The translations under genes and the position numbers were made by a program. Below are positions 51,014 through 62,512 of a stretch of DNA of 64,000 nt, piece by piece. Under the pieces are notes generated by a model. That model ran no database searches. It saw only the letters and a list, made by a program, of their open reading frames with translations, and was not told where the DNA came from. The stretch comes from Pseudoips prasinana (taxonomy: Eukaryota; Arthropoda; Insecta; Lepidoptera; Nolidae), in the NCBI GenBank assembly GCA_951640165.1, contig OX621257.1:7389201-7453200 (forward strand), written 5' to 3'. Positions within the stretch are counted from its first letter, which is position 1, and each line of letters opens with the position of its first letter.

Positions 51014-51433
51014 GGAACAGAGACGTGGTCGCTCACCATGGGCATTATTAGAAGGCTAAAGGTCACCCAAAGACCAATGGAGAAGGGTATGCTCGGAGTT
51101 CAAGAAATCGGAGAATCAGAAATGTCGAAATCCGCAGGCGAACCAAAGTCACCGACATAGCCCAAAGAATTGCAAAACTGAAGTGGCAGTGGGCGGGGCA
51201 CATAGCTCGTAGAACCGATGGCCGTTGGGGCAGAAAGGTTCTTGAGTGGCGACCACGAACCGGAAGACGCAGCGTGGGCAGGCCCCCTTCAAGGTGCACC
51301 TATAATCTTGTACGGGCCGCTGGAAACTGCTGGATGCGAATAGCGCTAGACCGGCAATTGTGGAGATCTTTGGGGGAGGCCTTTGTCCAGCAGTGGACTT
51401 CTTTGGGCTGATATGATGATGATGATGATGATG
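51014..51433 (+). pseudogene. RTE LINE 3' fragment, frameshifted
   Basis: Pieces read ETWSLTMGIIRRLKVTQRPM, EKGMLGV, then after a frame change the region matching VTDIAQRIAKLKWQWAGHIA. It ends with (TGATGA)n. It is longer at the 5' side than 41003-41344 but dead. Confidence 0.7.
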
Positions 51434-51476
51434 ATTCTTAATTTTTCGGTAGGCATATATTATTTAACATTTTTAC

Positions 51477-51631
51477 TTAAGAGCCTGTGCCCACCACGTT
51501 TTTTCGCGGTTTGTTTTTGTTTGTATCAATACTATATAATAGACGATACAAACGCGATGCTAACGCGCGTCTGAATCGCTAAAAACGCGCGTCAACGGCA
51601 CGCTTAAAAACGTGGTTTACACAGGCCCTAA
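51477..51631. mobile_element. MITE with GCCTGTG...CCACGTTTTT ends
   Basis: AGAGCCTGTGCCCACCACG at the left and the complement of AGGGCCTGTGTAAACCACG at the right bound about 155 bp with GCGCGTC-rich interior. Confidence 0.65.
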
Positions 51632-52379
51632 ATAACCAGGTTAAATGTACGTCTATATAACCATTTTTTTAATTTCAGTAAAATTATAAGTAAGTTTTTT
51701 TTTTGCAATTACCTATTCAATTCCATTTCATAGGGAATGCTTTCAAAGTTTCATGTAAATGTAACTTCCAAAGCATTGCCTATGGACTAAAACCAATTGA
51801 AATCGGTTCACAAAGTAAGGAGTAATCGCGCTATATACAAAAAAAAACATACAATCAAATCCACAATCTTCTTCTTATGAAAGTTGTTAAAAATAACAAA
51901 AATTTATGAAAAAGATTAACACAATAATTACCAGATCTACTTTTTATGTAAAATTATTATATTTTAAATGTAGGTCAATACTTACAGCTCCGGTTCTTAT
52001 TCACTCAGATATTCTGTAACAAGAAAGGAATAATTAATTTGACTGTAAATAGAACATAGGCAGACAGCACATACAAAAGCTATATTGTACTTTATTACTT
52101 TGTTACTAGAGTTGCTATTTGTATGAATTTCTTTATAAAATGAACCTTTTGTTTTTGGACATATTAATTTTCTCTTGTGGCAATGTGTAAAATTTTAGAG
52201 TGAGCATTTAAATATAACGGTAACTTATAGTTTTCGAAGATTCCATATGGAGTACGGCGGCGACAATTAAAGTGCTCGCATCATATTAAATCCAGTCAAC
52301 CCATTAGAAGCTGGAATTTTGGTGAGTCTTTTGTATTATATTTATTTACATATTTATCTTTATCTCTTACTAGCTGTGC
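51632..52379. other. Unassigned AT-rich stretch
   Basis: No gene or family recognised. Confidence 0.4.
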
Positions 52380-52507
52380 TTCGCGGTTTTAACCTGCGTT
52401 AAACTCAATTTTTTTTTATAGATTTTCAACTGTATCACATCAGGATAAGGTTCACTTTCAATTGCGGAAATTTGACTGATTGGGATAGCTTGATGTGCTG
52501 GCGTCTG
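52380..52507. mobile_element. Helitron 3' end fused to a MITE-T half
   Basis: A|CTAGCTGTGCTTCGCGG is a minus-strand Helitron terminus. From about 52420, TATAGATTTTCAAC to GATGTGCTGGCGTCTG is the right half of MITE-T, followed by TA. Confidence 0.6.
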
Positions 52508-52644
52508 TACAATATATGTAATATGATATTTTTATGACTTAAAAATTCAAATTTTCTTTGTTTAATTACTCTGTATTTCCATTTAATCATATAGGTAGTG
52601 GTTATCGTTGTTGGTTGTCTATGTGCTTTAGGTATAACAATTTA

Positions 52645-52860
52645 CATTTGTGAGCCAAATATCTACCATTGCTGGACAAGAACCTCCCTCAAACAAGACA
52701 AGAATGGGGCATATACCATAAATGCTACGCTTGGCAGACGCGTTAGCGATTACAGTATGGTGGTATGGTCATAGAATATAGTTCACAGAAAGATGCTGCT
52801 ACTCGCTCTCTGGATAATATTCCCTCTGGAAGCCAGAGGGAATTTATCTACTTCTACGCC
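52645..52860 (-). repeat. Repeat Z copy
   Basis: CTACCATTGCTGGACAAGAA, ATGCTACGCTTGGCAGACGC, GTATGGTGGTATGGTCATAG, GATGCTGCTACTCGCTCTC. Confidence 0.6.
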
Positions 52861-52900
52861 TCCAACGTAAAGATTTTTTTAAGAAACTGCCCGCATAAGA

Positions 52901-53592
52901 GCTCCTTCACACTAGCGTTTGTCCAGCGTAGACGTTCGATAAACGTATACGCATGGCTAGTGTTGAAAATGAATAAAGTGACTGAATTACACTGACTGTA
53001 ATTTACTGTCAAATTGGTCATTAACGGTCAAAAACGGTCATTTTCAGTCAATTTGATTTCAGTAACATTTTAGTACCTTTTAAGTTTTTGTCGTTGATAA
53101 AAGCCTACAACTTGTAAATTGAAACAAAATAGTGGTGTGTATGACTTATAGTATTATTGTATAGTGCTAATCATTAAACATTTCTAATCATGCGTGCATT
53201 TAAGACAAAATGGCATCGTCGCATCGCCTCACGCATTGACTTTGATGTCGTCTTATCCTCTCATGATATAAAAATTCACGCTCATCATTTTTCTCCATCG
53301 CGCCAAAAGAAGTATAACTTCAATAGAAAATAAAACGTTACCTCATTTAAACTTGCATATAAATTGGGTACCTAAATAAATAAATAATTGGGTGGTAGTC
53401 GAGAATAGACAATAATATTTGAGTCAAATTTAAGGTTTATGACAATTGTGACTAGTCATATTCAGTCATTTTACATCTCTACGCATGGCAGACGCCGCGA
53501 CAAGACGGCGCAGACGTCACACAATTGCGTTGTCGTTATATTGTACATGACGATAAACGCCTACGTCGGACAAATGCTAGTGTGAAGAGAGC
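52901..53592. mobile_element. MITE with GCTC..TTCACACTAGC ends, hosting hAT-1
   Basis: GCTCCTTCACACTAGCGTTT at the left and the complement of GCTCTCTTCACACTAGCATT at the right. Without the nested hAT-1 the element is about 160 bp. Confidence 0.7.
52958..53481 (+). mobile_element. hAT-1 MITE, 524-bp copy
   Basis: TAGTGTTGAAAATGAATAAA ... TTTTACATCTCTA with exact 8-bp duplications CGCATGGC at 52950-52957 and 53482-53489, inside another MITE. Confidence 0.85.
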
Positions 53593-53639
53593 CTTAGAGA
53601 AATTAACCCCTATGCCGCGGGTAGTCGACAAATATATAA

Positions 53640-53765
53640 TTGGCCGACTCAAAGTACACCCAGACACAGAACAACTACTTATGGGTAACATAAATAGCTG
53701 TCCTGTTCGGGAATCGAACCCGGGACATGAAGTGGCAAGGTGGAGTGGCTAAGACAGTCCACCAC
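53640..53765 (-). repeat. SINE-C-like copy
   Basis: The minus strand reads CTTAGCCACTCCACC, B box CCCGGGTTCGATTCCCG, GTAGTTGTTCTGTGTCTGGG. The head is divergent. Confidence 0.55.
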
Positions 53766-54177
53766 TCGAGAAAGGAGAAATAGGGTGGTAATATTTATCA
53801 CTGTCAGCCAAAGTTATAGACTGTGCTAATAAAAAAGTAGATAAATTAACTCCAGTGATATTTCTTTTGCTCACATTCTTCACATTGTTGAGAACAACAG
53901 CTGACTCCGCAGTTTATAACTAGAATCGAAATATATTAATGAAATGTCAGAATCGTAAGAAATAAACATTAATCATTATTTTTCGAGTTTCTCATCACCT
54001 TGTTATTTCGGCAAGTCATATTCAGAACCGTGTTTAGTACATTATTTCACCGCGTCTGATTAAACACCTGTACCCCAAAATATGTAGAAGGAACAATGGA
54101 AGCCAAATCGCCTTTTTTGCTGCATATTAAAGATGTTTTGAAGGTGAATCTATTGATGTGGCAGCGTATGTAAGTAC
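53766..54177. other. Unassigned stretch
   Basis: No gene or family recognised. Confidence 0.4.
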
Positions 54178-54460
54178 GTGTGTGCATGGACATGTCTGTT
54201 TGTCCTGAATCTGGGAGTAATTTATCGATATGTGTGAACTTATGTAAACATCCTGTATGTACAACGTTTTTAAGCGAAACAAATACTTACTTACTACTAT
54301 ATAAATATGTATTTACAGAAAGAAAAGTAGTATGTCAGTTTTTTGGTTTCCATAGTACAAGCTCTGCTTAGTTAGGGATCAGATGGCCGTGTGTGAAAAA
54401 TGTCCCAGGATCTAATCCCAAACTAAGCGGAGGTTGTGCTATGGACACCACATAACTGAT
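54178..54460. repeat. SINE-A body and inverted SINE-A scrap
   Basis: 54178-54412 is a headless plus-strand SINE-A (GACATGTCTGTTTGTCCTGA ... GCTTAGTTAGGGATCAGATG) with extra sequence inside. 54413-54460 is a minus-strand tail piece. Confidence 0.55.
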
Positions 54461-54461
54461 A

Positions 54462-54638
54462 TCACACTAATATTATAAACGTGAAAGTTTGTGAGTGTGT
54501 ATGTTTGCTACTTCTTCACGTCTAAACGACTGGAGCGATTTTATAAACTTTTGGTATGGAGTTAGCTGACACCCTGGATTAACATATAGGTTATAATTTA
54601 TAAAGTTTAACGCGGGTTAAACCGCGGGGCACATATAG
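54462..54638 (+). mobile_element. Hel1 Helitron, complete
   Basis: A|TCACACTAATATTATAAACG ... CGCGGGTTAAACCGCGGGGC, ACATATAG|T; 177 bp. Confidence 0.75.
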
Positions 54639-54781
54639 TACTACAACACTACATAACCAACGGGCCCGTCGTAATAAATTACTGTCATAATATGTAGTAT
54701 TAAGAAACATTGTGCCTAATTGTATACTTATCATAAAAGAATTATATATTTTTTTGTTCTGGCCAAACATAGTTTGATAAA

Positions 54782-55690
54782 AAAAAAAGGTTTTTATTTA
54801 GAAAAGCGCTTGTAAATAGTCAGAAAATGTTTGTAGTAATATAGTTGTATACATTATTATTTCTAGTAACATAGATATTTAGGTACACATTGTATGAAAA
54901 CATTTATAAAATTTATTTTATTCTAGCAATGATATTTAGCAAGCTCGTATCACGTTATTGTCAAGAGATTATGTTTAATTATCTAGTTTAAGTCTCATAT
55001 TTTTACTACATATTGTCAATGGTTCTGTCTATATTAAGGTATTATTATTATGACGGACCTTGTGTTAATAACGACGGTCGCGCTTTAATGCTACCACCGG
55101 ATCCAATGTGCCCCAACTGAGTAGACCCAGCGAAACAAATTCAGTGGGTTCATCTACTACCGGTTTCAACACGACCCAGTTGAGACGGTCCGGCGAAACA
55201 TACTCAAGCGGGCATGAACACGGGATTTTGTCCAATTAGAGTAATTATTTAGTAAGCAAACACAATATATGCTCGATCGGTTGTCTGAATGCTTATTATT
55301 TTAGATTATATTTAGGTATACAAAAGAAAACTTCGAAACAATAACATTATTCATTTTGAGACAGAGTCAATAATTTTAAATTAAGTATATGATAGCAATC
55401 ATTTTCAGATAGTTCACGTAACTCAGCAGATCAGTCATGTCTATATGGCTACAAGACCTCCAGCGAGCAATGTGCAGGTAGGTAGTGAGAGCCAGACGTC
55501 TTTGTCATCGATGTATTCTTTAGTGGTGTAATAACCCCTAGCCATAAGTACACGTTTAATATGTGTTTTAAAACTTGTGTCAGACAGATCAGTAATTTGA
55601 GTAGGAAGCTTGTTATAAAACCTAATACAATTTCCTAAAAATGATTTATTAGTTTTGCTTACTCTAAAGCCTGGCATTGCTAGTTTGTTT
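54782..55690 (-). pseudogene. LINE-E 3' fragment with ORF2 C-terminus
   Basis: The minus-strand frame 55677-55441 reads PGFRVSKTNKSFLGNCIRFY, NKLPTQITDLSDTSFKTHIK, GYYTTKEYIDDKDVW, the C-terminal end of ORF2 in a common moth non-LTR family. Downstream is its 3' UTR (CACTGAATTTGTTTCGCTGG, CGGTGGTAGCATTAAAGCGC) ending at the LINE-E tail. This is the longest LINE-E copy here, and it links the tail fragments elsewhere to a LINE. 5'-truncated, no reverse transcriptase. Confidence 0.7.
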
Positions 55691-55878
55691 TTATTCCTAG
55701 TATATTTATATTATGCAGTTCACTTTTTTTTTATATTTATGAATATTTTTTCTAACAAACATATTCTGATATATATATTCCGATGGCACAGTAAGTATAT
55801 TTATTTCTTTAAACAAATTTCGCAAAGAATCGCGATTGCCTAAATATGTTATAATAATGTGTTATAGTCTCTTTGGCT

Positions 55879-55941
55879 CAGCGGTGCAAGTAAATAAATA
55901 AATATATAACAACCATATTTATTTATTTACTTGCACCGCTG
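55879..55941. repeat. Perfect 27-bp-arm hairpin
   Basis: Arms 55879-55905 and 55915-55941 (CAGCGGTGCAAGTAAATAAA...) are exact complements around a 9-nt loop. Confidence 0.9.
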
Positions 55942-56249
55942 GCCATAATATTTCCTACCACAACATTTATACGATATACACAAGGAATTTGCTACCGATC
56001 ACGAACGGATCGCAGTGAAAGTGAATGTTAAACATACCGGTTTATTTGAAAGTCGGTTAAAAGATCGCTTAATTTATTTATATTATATGTTTGTTGAACA
56101 ATATTTTTAAACCCCTGTTTTTCTCCATTCATTGGGGCGTGACCGTTTAAAGATCGGATTTGCATTGAATTGGCGTAAACTAGTCGGGGATAGATAGTGC
56201 CCATGTATACTCGCCGCCATAGCAAACATTTTACCAGAAGGTCTTTATT
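55942..56249. other. Unassigned stretch
   Basis: No gene or family recognised. Confidence 0.4.
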
Positions 56250-56422
56250 TACCTCTTTGGTCTAACGGTAGCGTATTCACCTGCAGATAAAAAAGTCCTG
56301 GGTTCAAATCCTGGGTTGGGCCAAAAAGTGATATTGGGATTAATCTGTAAATAATGTCTCTGTATCAGCCCAAACTCTAGGAGTTGGCGGCCTTTACGCC
56401 CTGTGCCTCGGAGAGCACGTAA
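56250..56422 (+). repeat. SINE-D, 3'-truncated
   Basis: CTTTGGTCTAACGGTAGCGT, B box GGGTTCAAATCCTGG, AGGAGTTGGCGGCC, CCTCGGAGAGCACGTAAA. Confidence 0.7.
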
Positions 56423-56965
56423 ATATAATACGTAATACTTTATCTTACCTATACTTTATCTTTCCACATAATACTTTATCTTATTGTTTATAAATGTCTA
56501 GATGTCCAGAAAAGTATCTACCAGCCGTGTTAACTTGGCGTGACCACGCGCATTATATTTACTACTTTCAGTTATTTTACGATCAACTTTCATTATCTCT
56601 TGCATAGTTTTGTAAAAACTTATTTATTACTTACTACATCTATTCTCTGTCTGTCTGTATTTATCTATTAAGGCTGAATACAAAATATGCAGAATGAGTG
56701 GCATGAATGAGACCCTAATAATATAATGTTCCTACCTTATATATTTATCTATTATATTTTTTATTAATTTATTTATATTAACTCCCCCACACACTAATTT
56801 GCACTAACATACCATGATCGTAACGGGTACCAACGGAAGATCAGCGCTGGGTGTAACCCAGCAAATGCTGAGATGGTGACCCTTTCGGCAGGACATACAG
56901 GAAATATTGCGTAGTATTAAACTATGTTATTGTTTGATTTCTACAATAATATGTATTTATAATAA
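56423..56965. other. AT-rich stretch with LINE-like scrap
   Basis: AGATCAGCGCTGGGTGTAAC, CCAGCAAATGCTGAGATGGT (about 56838-56880) looks like an old dispersed repeat. No gene recognised. Confidence 0.3.
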
Positions 56966-57213
56966 TAATATCTAGGGACAATGTCACACAGATCTTCCTA
57001 GCCCCAAACTAAGCAAAGCTTGTACTATGGGTAGCAGGCGACGATACACATACTTATATAGATAGATAAATACTTATATACATAGAAAACATCCATGACT
57101 CAGAAACAAATATTCGTGCTCATCACACAAATATTTGCACTTACCGAGATTCGAACCCAGGACCACCAGCTTCGTAGGCAGGAGCACTACCAACTAAGCT
57201 ACGGCGACCGTCT
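56966..57213 (-). repeat. SINE-B, complete
   Basis: Minus-strand head CGTAGCTTAGTTGGTAGTGC, B box GGTTCGAATCTCGG, tail CTAGGAAGATCTGTGTGACA. Confidence 0.8.
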
Positions 57214-57359
57214 TTTTGTTTTGTTTGTAAATTTAGTTAGTTCTGTTTTATGTATTTCTTCTTCTTCTATTCTGATAGGTTTCAGAATAATAATCACATA
57301 TACATATATATATATATAAATGATTATTCTTATTGCACAAAGCAAGCTCGCTCGTTTAT

Positions 57360-59575
57360 TATGGACATTAGACTTAACCCGCTTGATAAGAGAGTATTTT
57401 ATAAAAAAAAACGGAGGAGTTCGAGCAGAGCTAGTAGTGTCTGTAATATCTGGGTTATCTGAAAAAGTGAGCACAATATAGGCATAACGTATGTTCTTCA
57501 AGGAGCCCTTGAATCAACCTGCTTGATACTAGACTACTTTACAATAGGCAGCGGACAAGCTAGGGCAGAGCTAGTTGTTTCTGTATTATCTGGGTTATCT
57601 ATAAGGACATAACGTATCTTCTTCAAGGAGCCCTTGAATTACCCTGCTTGATACTAGAGTACTTTATAAAAGACAGCGGAACAGCTAATGCAGAGCTAGT
57701 TGTTTTCGCATTATTTGGGTTATCTTTATGTGCATAACGTATCTTCTTCAAGGAGCCCTTGAATTAATCTGCTTGAAACTAGAGTACTTTGCAAAAGGCA
57801 GCGGATAAGCTAGGGCAGAGCTAGTTGTTTCCGCATTATTTGGGTTATCTATATGTGCATAACGTATCTTCTTCAAGGAGCCCTTGAATTAATCAGCTTG
57901 AAACTAGAGTACTTTGCAAAAGGCAGCGGATAAGCTAGGGCAGAGCTAGTTGTTTCCGCATTATCTGGGTTATCTATATGGGCATAACTCAACTTCTTCA
58001 AGGAGCCCTTGAATTAACCTGCTTGATACTAGAGTACTTTGCAAAAGGCAGCGGATAAGCTAGGGCAGAGCTAGTTGTTTCCACATTATCTGGGTTATCT
58101 ATATGAGCATAACGTATATTTTTCAAGGAGCCCTTGAATTAACCTGCTCGATACTAGAGTACTTTACAAAAGGCAGCGGACAAGCTAGGACAGTGCTAGT
58201 TGTTTCCGCATTATCTGGGTTATCTATATGGGAATAACGTATCTTCTTCAAGGAGCTCTTGGATTTACCTGCTTGATACTAGAGTACTTTGCAAAAGGCA
58301 GCGGATAAGCTAGGGCAGAGTTAGTTGTTTCCACATTATCTGGGTTATCAATATGGGCTTAACATATCTTCTTGAAGAAGTCCTTGGCTTAACCTGCTTG
58401 ATACTAGAGTACTTTGCAAAAGGCAACGGATAAGCTAGAGCAGAGCTAGTTGTTTCCGCATTATTTGGGTTATCAATATGGGCTTAACATATCTTCTTAA
58501 AGAAGTCCTTGGCTTAACCTGCTTGATACTAGAGTACTTTGCAAAAGGCAACGGATAAGCTAGGGCAGAGCTAGTTGTTTCCGCATTATCTGGGTTATCT
58601 ATATGGACATAACGCATCTTCTTCAATGAGCCCTTGAATTAACCTGCTTGATACTAGAATACTTTGCAAAAGACAGCGAATAAGCTAGGGCAGAGCTCGT
58701 TGTTTCCGCATTATCTGGGTTATAAATATGGGCATAACGTATCTTCTTCAAGGAGCCCTTGAATCAACCTGCTTGATACTAGATTACTTTACAAAAGGCA
58801 GCGGATAAGCTAGGGCAGAGCTAGTTGTTTCCGCATTATCTGGGTTATCTATATGGGCATAACGTATCTTCTTCAAGGAGCCCTTGAATTAAGCTGCTTG
58901 ATACTAGATTACTTTGCAAAAGGCAGCGGATAAGCTAGGGCAGAGCTGGTTGTTTCCGCATTATCTGGGTTATCAATATTGGCTTAACATATCTTCTTGA
59001 AGAAGTCCTTGGCTTAACCTGTTTGATACTAGAGTACTTAATAAAAGACAGCGGACCAGATAATGCAGAGCTAGTTGTTTCCGCATTATTTGGGTTATCT
59101 ATATGGGCATAACGTATCTTCTTGAAGAAGTCCTTGGCTTAACCTGTTTGACCCTAGAGTACTTTATAAAAGACAGCGGACCAGATAATGCAGAGCTAGT
59201 TGTTTCCGCATTTTTTGGTTTCATCATCATCATATCAGCCGAAAAACGTCCACTGCTGGACAAATCCCTCCCCCAAAGATCTCCACAATTGCCGGTCTTG
59301 CGCTATCCGCATCCAGAGATTTCCAGCGACCCGCACAAGATCATCGGTCCATCTTGTAGGGGGCCTGCCCATGCTGAGTCTTCTGGTTCGTGGTCGCCAC
59401 TCGAGAACCTTTCTGCCCCAGCGGCATTAGTTTTTGGGTTATCAAACTGATCTCAATATGCGGATACGGTGTCGTTGACTATTCACACTTAGTTTAACCT
59501 GCTGGTTACTAGAGAATTTTATAAAAGGCAGCGGACCAGGTAGGCTAGAGCGAGTAGTTTAATATCTAGGTTTAA
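57360..59575 (+). repeat. 125-bp satellite array
   Basis: The landmark AACGTAT/AACATAT recurs at 57486, 57611, 57736, 57861, 57986, 58111, 58236, 58361, 58486, 58611, 58736, 58861, 58986 and 59111: exactly 125 bp each. Two unit types alternate in blocks: TCAAGGAGCCCTTGAAT and TGAAGAAGTCCTTGGCT. The first and last units are divergent. An RTE fragment interrupts it at 59222. The unit length is not a multiple of 3 and no long frame spans the array. Confidence 0.9.
59222..59424 (-). mobile_element. RTE LINE 3' fragment inside the satellite
   Basis: CATCATCATCATATCAGCCG tail, ACGTCCACTGCTGGACAAAT, CTTGTAGGGGGCCTGCCCAT. Satellite sequence resumes after about 59430. Confidence 0.8.
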
Positions 59576-59934
59576 ATATAAATATTTCGGCTTATTAATC
59601 TTGCTGGCACGCCACCCCAAACATCATCAATATTAGCGGCCGTTTACCGCTTAGATGTGAACTTGAACTAAAGCACGATATAAAAAGTTAATACAAAAGA
59701 ATAGTCAAGAAGAAGTAATCTTTCTCATAAGCACGGAGACAATTATCTGTAAACGTCTGTGGGTTGATTTTCCGGTACATTAAATTCTCATTGCGAGTCC
59801 ATCAGCTTTCCACATACAAAGTATTTGCCAGGAGTATTAAGAATGTATGTAAAGTAAATATACGTTAATATATGTGTGCAATGTTTTCACCATTTTCTAG
59901 ATATAATTAATGATAATAATAATAATGTCCTCCT
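59576..59934. other. Unassigned stretch
   Basis: No gene or family recognised. Confidence 0.4.
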
Positions 59935-60238
59935 AGCCGAATTTGGCCACGGTGGCCAGTCTCAATAGAGATTAGCCATCAGCGCGGGACATATTATTTC
60001 TATTCCATCACTCTCATGATCCGATAGGACGCCTAGCGACACGACCGGAGAGAGGTCAGGTACAGGACCGACGGCTTTACGTGCTCTCCGAGGCACGGGG
60101 GTATAATACCGCCAACTCCCAGACTTTGGGCTGATGCTGAGAATTTTTTATTTTTTAAAGAAAAGTCCCAAAATCACTTTTGGCCCGTCCCGGGATTTGA
60201 ACCCAGGACCTCGTTTTCTCTGCGGGTGAACACGCTAC
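59935..60238 (-). repeat. SINE-D, nearly complete
   Basis: GGCCACGGTGGCCAGTCTC, CTATTCCATCACTCTCATGA, and on the minus strand a B box GGGTTCAAATCCCGGG. The extreme 5' end is replaced at 60239. Confidence 0.75.
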
Positions 60239-60344
60239 GCCTGTTTCGCAGAGGGCTAGGCAATGGATTTCTATTTGTCACGATCTTTACACAAGTATTT
60301 TGTAATTATATTCTTCGTAAATCCTAGCCAAACAAAAAAATGAG

Positions 60345-60800
60345 TTTCAGTTTTATGTATACTATAACCCCCAAAATTATTGTTCCTTTTCTATTTTTGT
60401 GTCAAAATCTTAATGCGGTTCACAGAATACATCTACTTACCAAGTTTCAACAGTACATCTCTTATAGTTTCGGGAAAAAGTGTCTGTGACATACGGACGG
60501 ACAGACAGACAGACAGACATGACGAATCTATAAAGGTTCCGTTTTTTGCCATTTGGCTACGGAACCCTAAAAAGCGCTTGTAAATAGTCAGAACATGTTT
60601 GTAGTAATACAGTTAATTATACATAATATTTCTAGTTACATATTATAAATATTTAGGTACACAAAATGTTAAAAACATTTATAAAATTTATTTTATAATA
60701 GTAATGCTATTTAGCTAGCTTGTATTAAGTTATTGTCAAGGAGATTATTTTTAGGTTTATATAACGATATATATAATGAGAAAGATAGATGCTAAAGATA
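60345..60800 (-). repeat. AGGGTTCCGTAGC repeat plus LINE-E tail
   Basis: 60345-60572 is the minus-strand counterpart of 5905 (ATTTGGCTACGGAACCCT, (GACA)n run). 60573-60800 is a LINE-E 3' part (AAAGCGCTTGTAAATAGTCA) without the terminal AAGTCTACG word. Confidence 0.55.
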
Positions 60801-61034
60801 GACATTAATAAAAAAATTCCAAAATAAAATGGCACGCATTGCCAACTATCTACAGATCCATAGTAACTATGTGAATTAAACTTAAACCAATTTGTCATCA
60901 TTAATCACATTCAGTGGCCTCCCAATAGCATCAATTAGTTCAAAACCTTCGATTAATTGCTAATGTCTCTGAATTGCTCGTGAATTATCTCATTTCGGAA
61001 TTAAACTAAACATTTTATTTATGCAGGTATTATT

Positions 61035-61130
61035 ATTTTTTTTATTAAAAAAGAATGGTTTTTATTCACGTAGTCTTTAAAAAAGCGCTTTTAATAGTCA
61101 GAATATTTTTATATTATTTCTAGTTACATA
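61035..61130 (-). mobile_element. LINE-E 3' tail
   Basis: TTTTTATTCACGTAGTCTTT and AAAAAAGCGCTTTTAATAGT. Confidence 0.5.
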
Positions 61131-61165
61131 TATATTTGATCAAAACATATTTGTTTGATTTTAGT

Positions 61166-61222
61166 CATTGACCTATATGTATTCTACTAGACGCGCAATC
61201 CAGTTATACATATAAGTCAATG
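61166..61222 (-). mobile_element. hAT-2 MITE, minimal 57-bp copy
   Basis: Only the two ends of hAT-2 joined: CATTGACCTATATGTATTCT ... TATACATATAAGTCAATG. Flanked by ATTTTAGT and TTTTTAGT (7 of 8 match). Confidence 0.75.
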
Positions 61223-61294
61223 TTTTTAGTAGCAAATTTTCGTTTTATTAATAATACTAATAAATAAATATGAGATTCAAATTTTGTTAAAGTT

Positions 61295-61446
61295 TTACCC
61301 TCAAGGGTCTAAAATAACAATAGAGAATAGGGGATGAATATTGGAAAATTTAAGGTTTATGTAAATATTTTATAAGATTGCGACAAGAGACAAAATGTCA
61401 GAGATATTCTGTCATTACAAAATGTGCGGTTGACGTCGCGGGCTAG
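61295..61446 (+). mobile_element. Hel3 Helitron 3' part
   Basis: GAGAATAGGGGATGAATATT and ACAAAATGTGCGGTTGACGT to GGGCTAG|T, matching 35530-35708. Confidence 0.55.
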
Positions 61447-61464
61447 TAAGCTAGTACTTACATA

Positions 61465-61570
61465 AGAATAATAATATTCTTTATTTGCACGTACGCGTAG
61501 GTACAAAGCACATAGATACAATGGTGCACTAAATAGATCCTTATACATTTTGTCGCTTGGCGACATGCAA
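61465..61570 (-). mobile_element. LINE-like 3' fragment
   Basis: TATTCTTTATTTGCACGTAC and CACATAGATACAATGGTGC; an AATAAAGAATA-type end on the minus strand. Family otherwise unseen here. Confidence 0.4.
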
Positions 61571-62448
61571 ATAAAATAGGTAGTACATACTATTTTAATA
61601 ATTAATTAGAGAACAAAAATTATTTTAAATCAATATTAATTATTAAAATAGGATAACATTTCTAAATTATTTAACATTTTCACAAAAGAAATCGGAAAGA
61701 GAATAAAGTTTTTTTTTAAAGCTATAATTTTATCTAAACTATGTCATTATTTGATTTTTATATGTATTTAGTTAGTTCTGTTTGTAAATTTCTTGTATGT
61801 CTAGTCGAATAAATGTATTTCTTATTCTTCTTCTATCTTGTTATGAAATGTATTTTATGATAATTGTTTTATTTCATTTAGTATTTTATTAAAAATACGT
61901 CCACACATGGCGATGGAATCTTTCTTATACAATGCTGTTTTTGATGCCTTTTTTAATACAATTCTATCTGGATTTCTATACAGAATTATATTTTACAATA
62001 CATACATGTGATTCTGTTAGCTTGTCACATATATCATAAACCAAGATATCACAACAATATCACAACTTATTGCGTGTCACACAAAGGTAACAAAGGATAT
62101 ATCCAATCGGATCACAGCTCAGTTGGAATAAAATTCCAATTTCAACTGAAAACTAGGTATACGATTGACTTGAGATGAAAAGATAAGCCACGCTGAGATG
62201 AACTGAGCTATGCTGAGCTGGCTTTACTGCCACACAATCTCAAGTTAAAAGCATCTGAAACATTGATAACACTGTGTTCGATACAAAATTGAGGGAATAC
62301 AGCGTGTAACAACTAAAGGTAGTTGTAATTATCATCATTTAGTACGTAATTTTCCTGTTAAAAAAAAGCTACAAAAAAATTAAACATAATGCTAAAGCTC
62401 AATATTAAAATTCGTTGTCAAATATCCAATGAACCACAAACAGTTATC
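61571..62448. other. Unassigned AT-rich stretch
   Basis: TTTAGTTAGTTCTGTTTGTA with AATAAATGTATTTCTTATTC (61767-61840) resembles 57215-57280 and may be an old LINE tail. No gene recognised. Confidence 0.35.
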
Positions 62449-62512
62449 ATCATCATCATCATCGTGTCAGCCGAAAGACACTGTTGGACAAAGGAACCTC
62501 CCCAATGAACTC
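62449..62512 (-). mobile_element. RTE/Z 3' end scrap
   Basis: (CAT)n then GTGTCAGCCGAAAGACACTG and GGACAAAGGAACCTCC. Confidence 0.5.
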
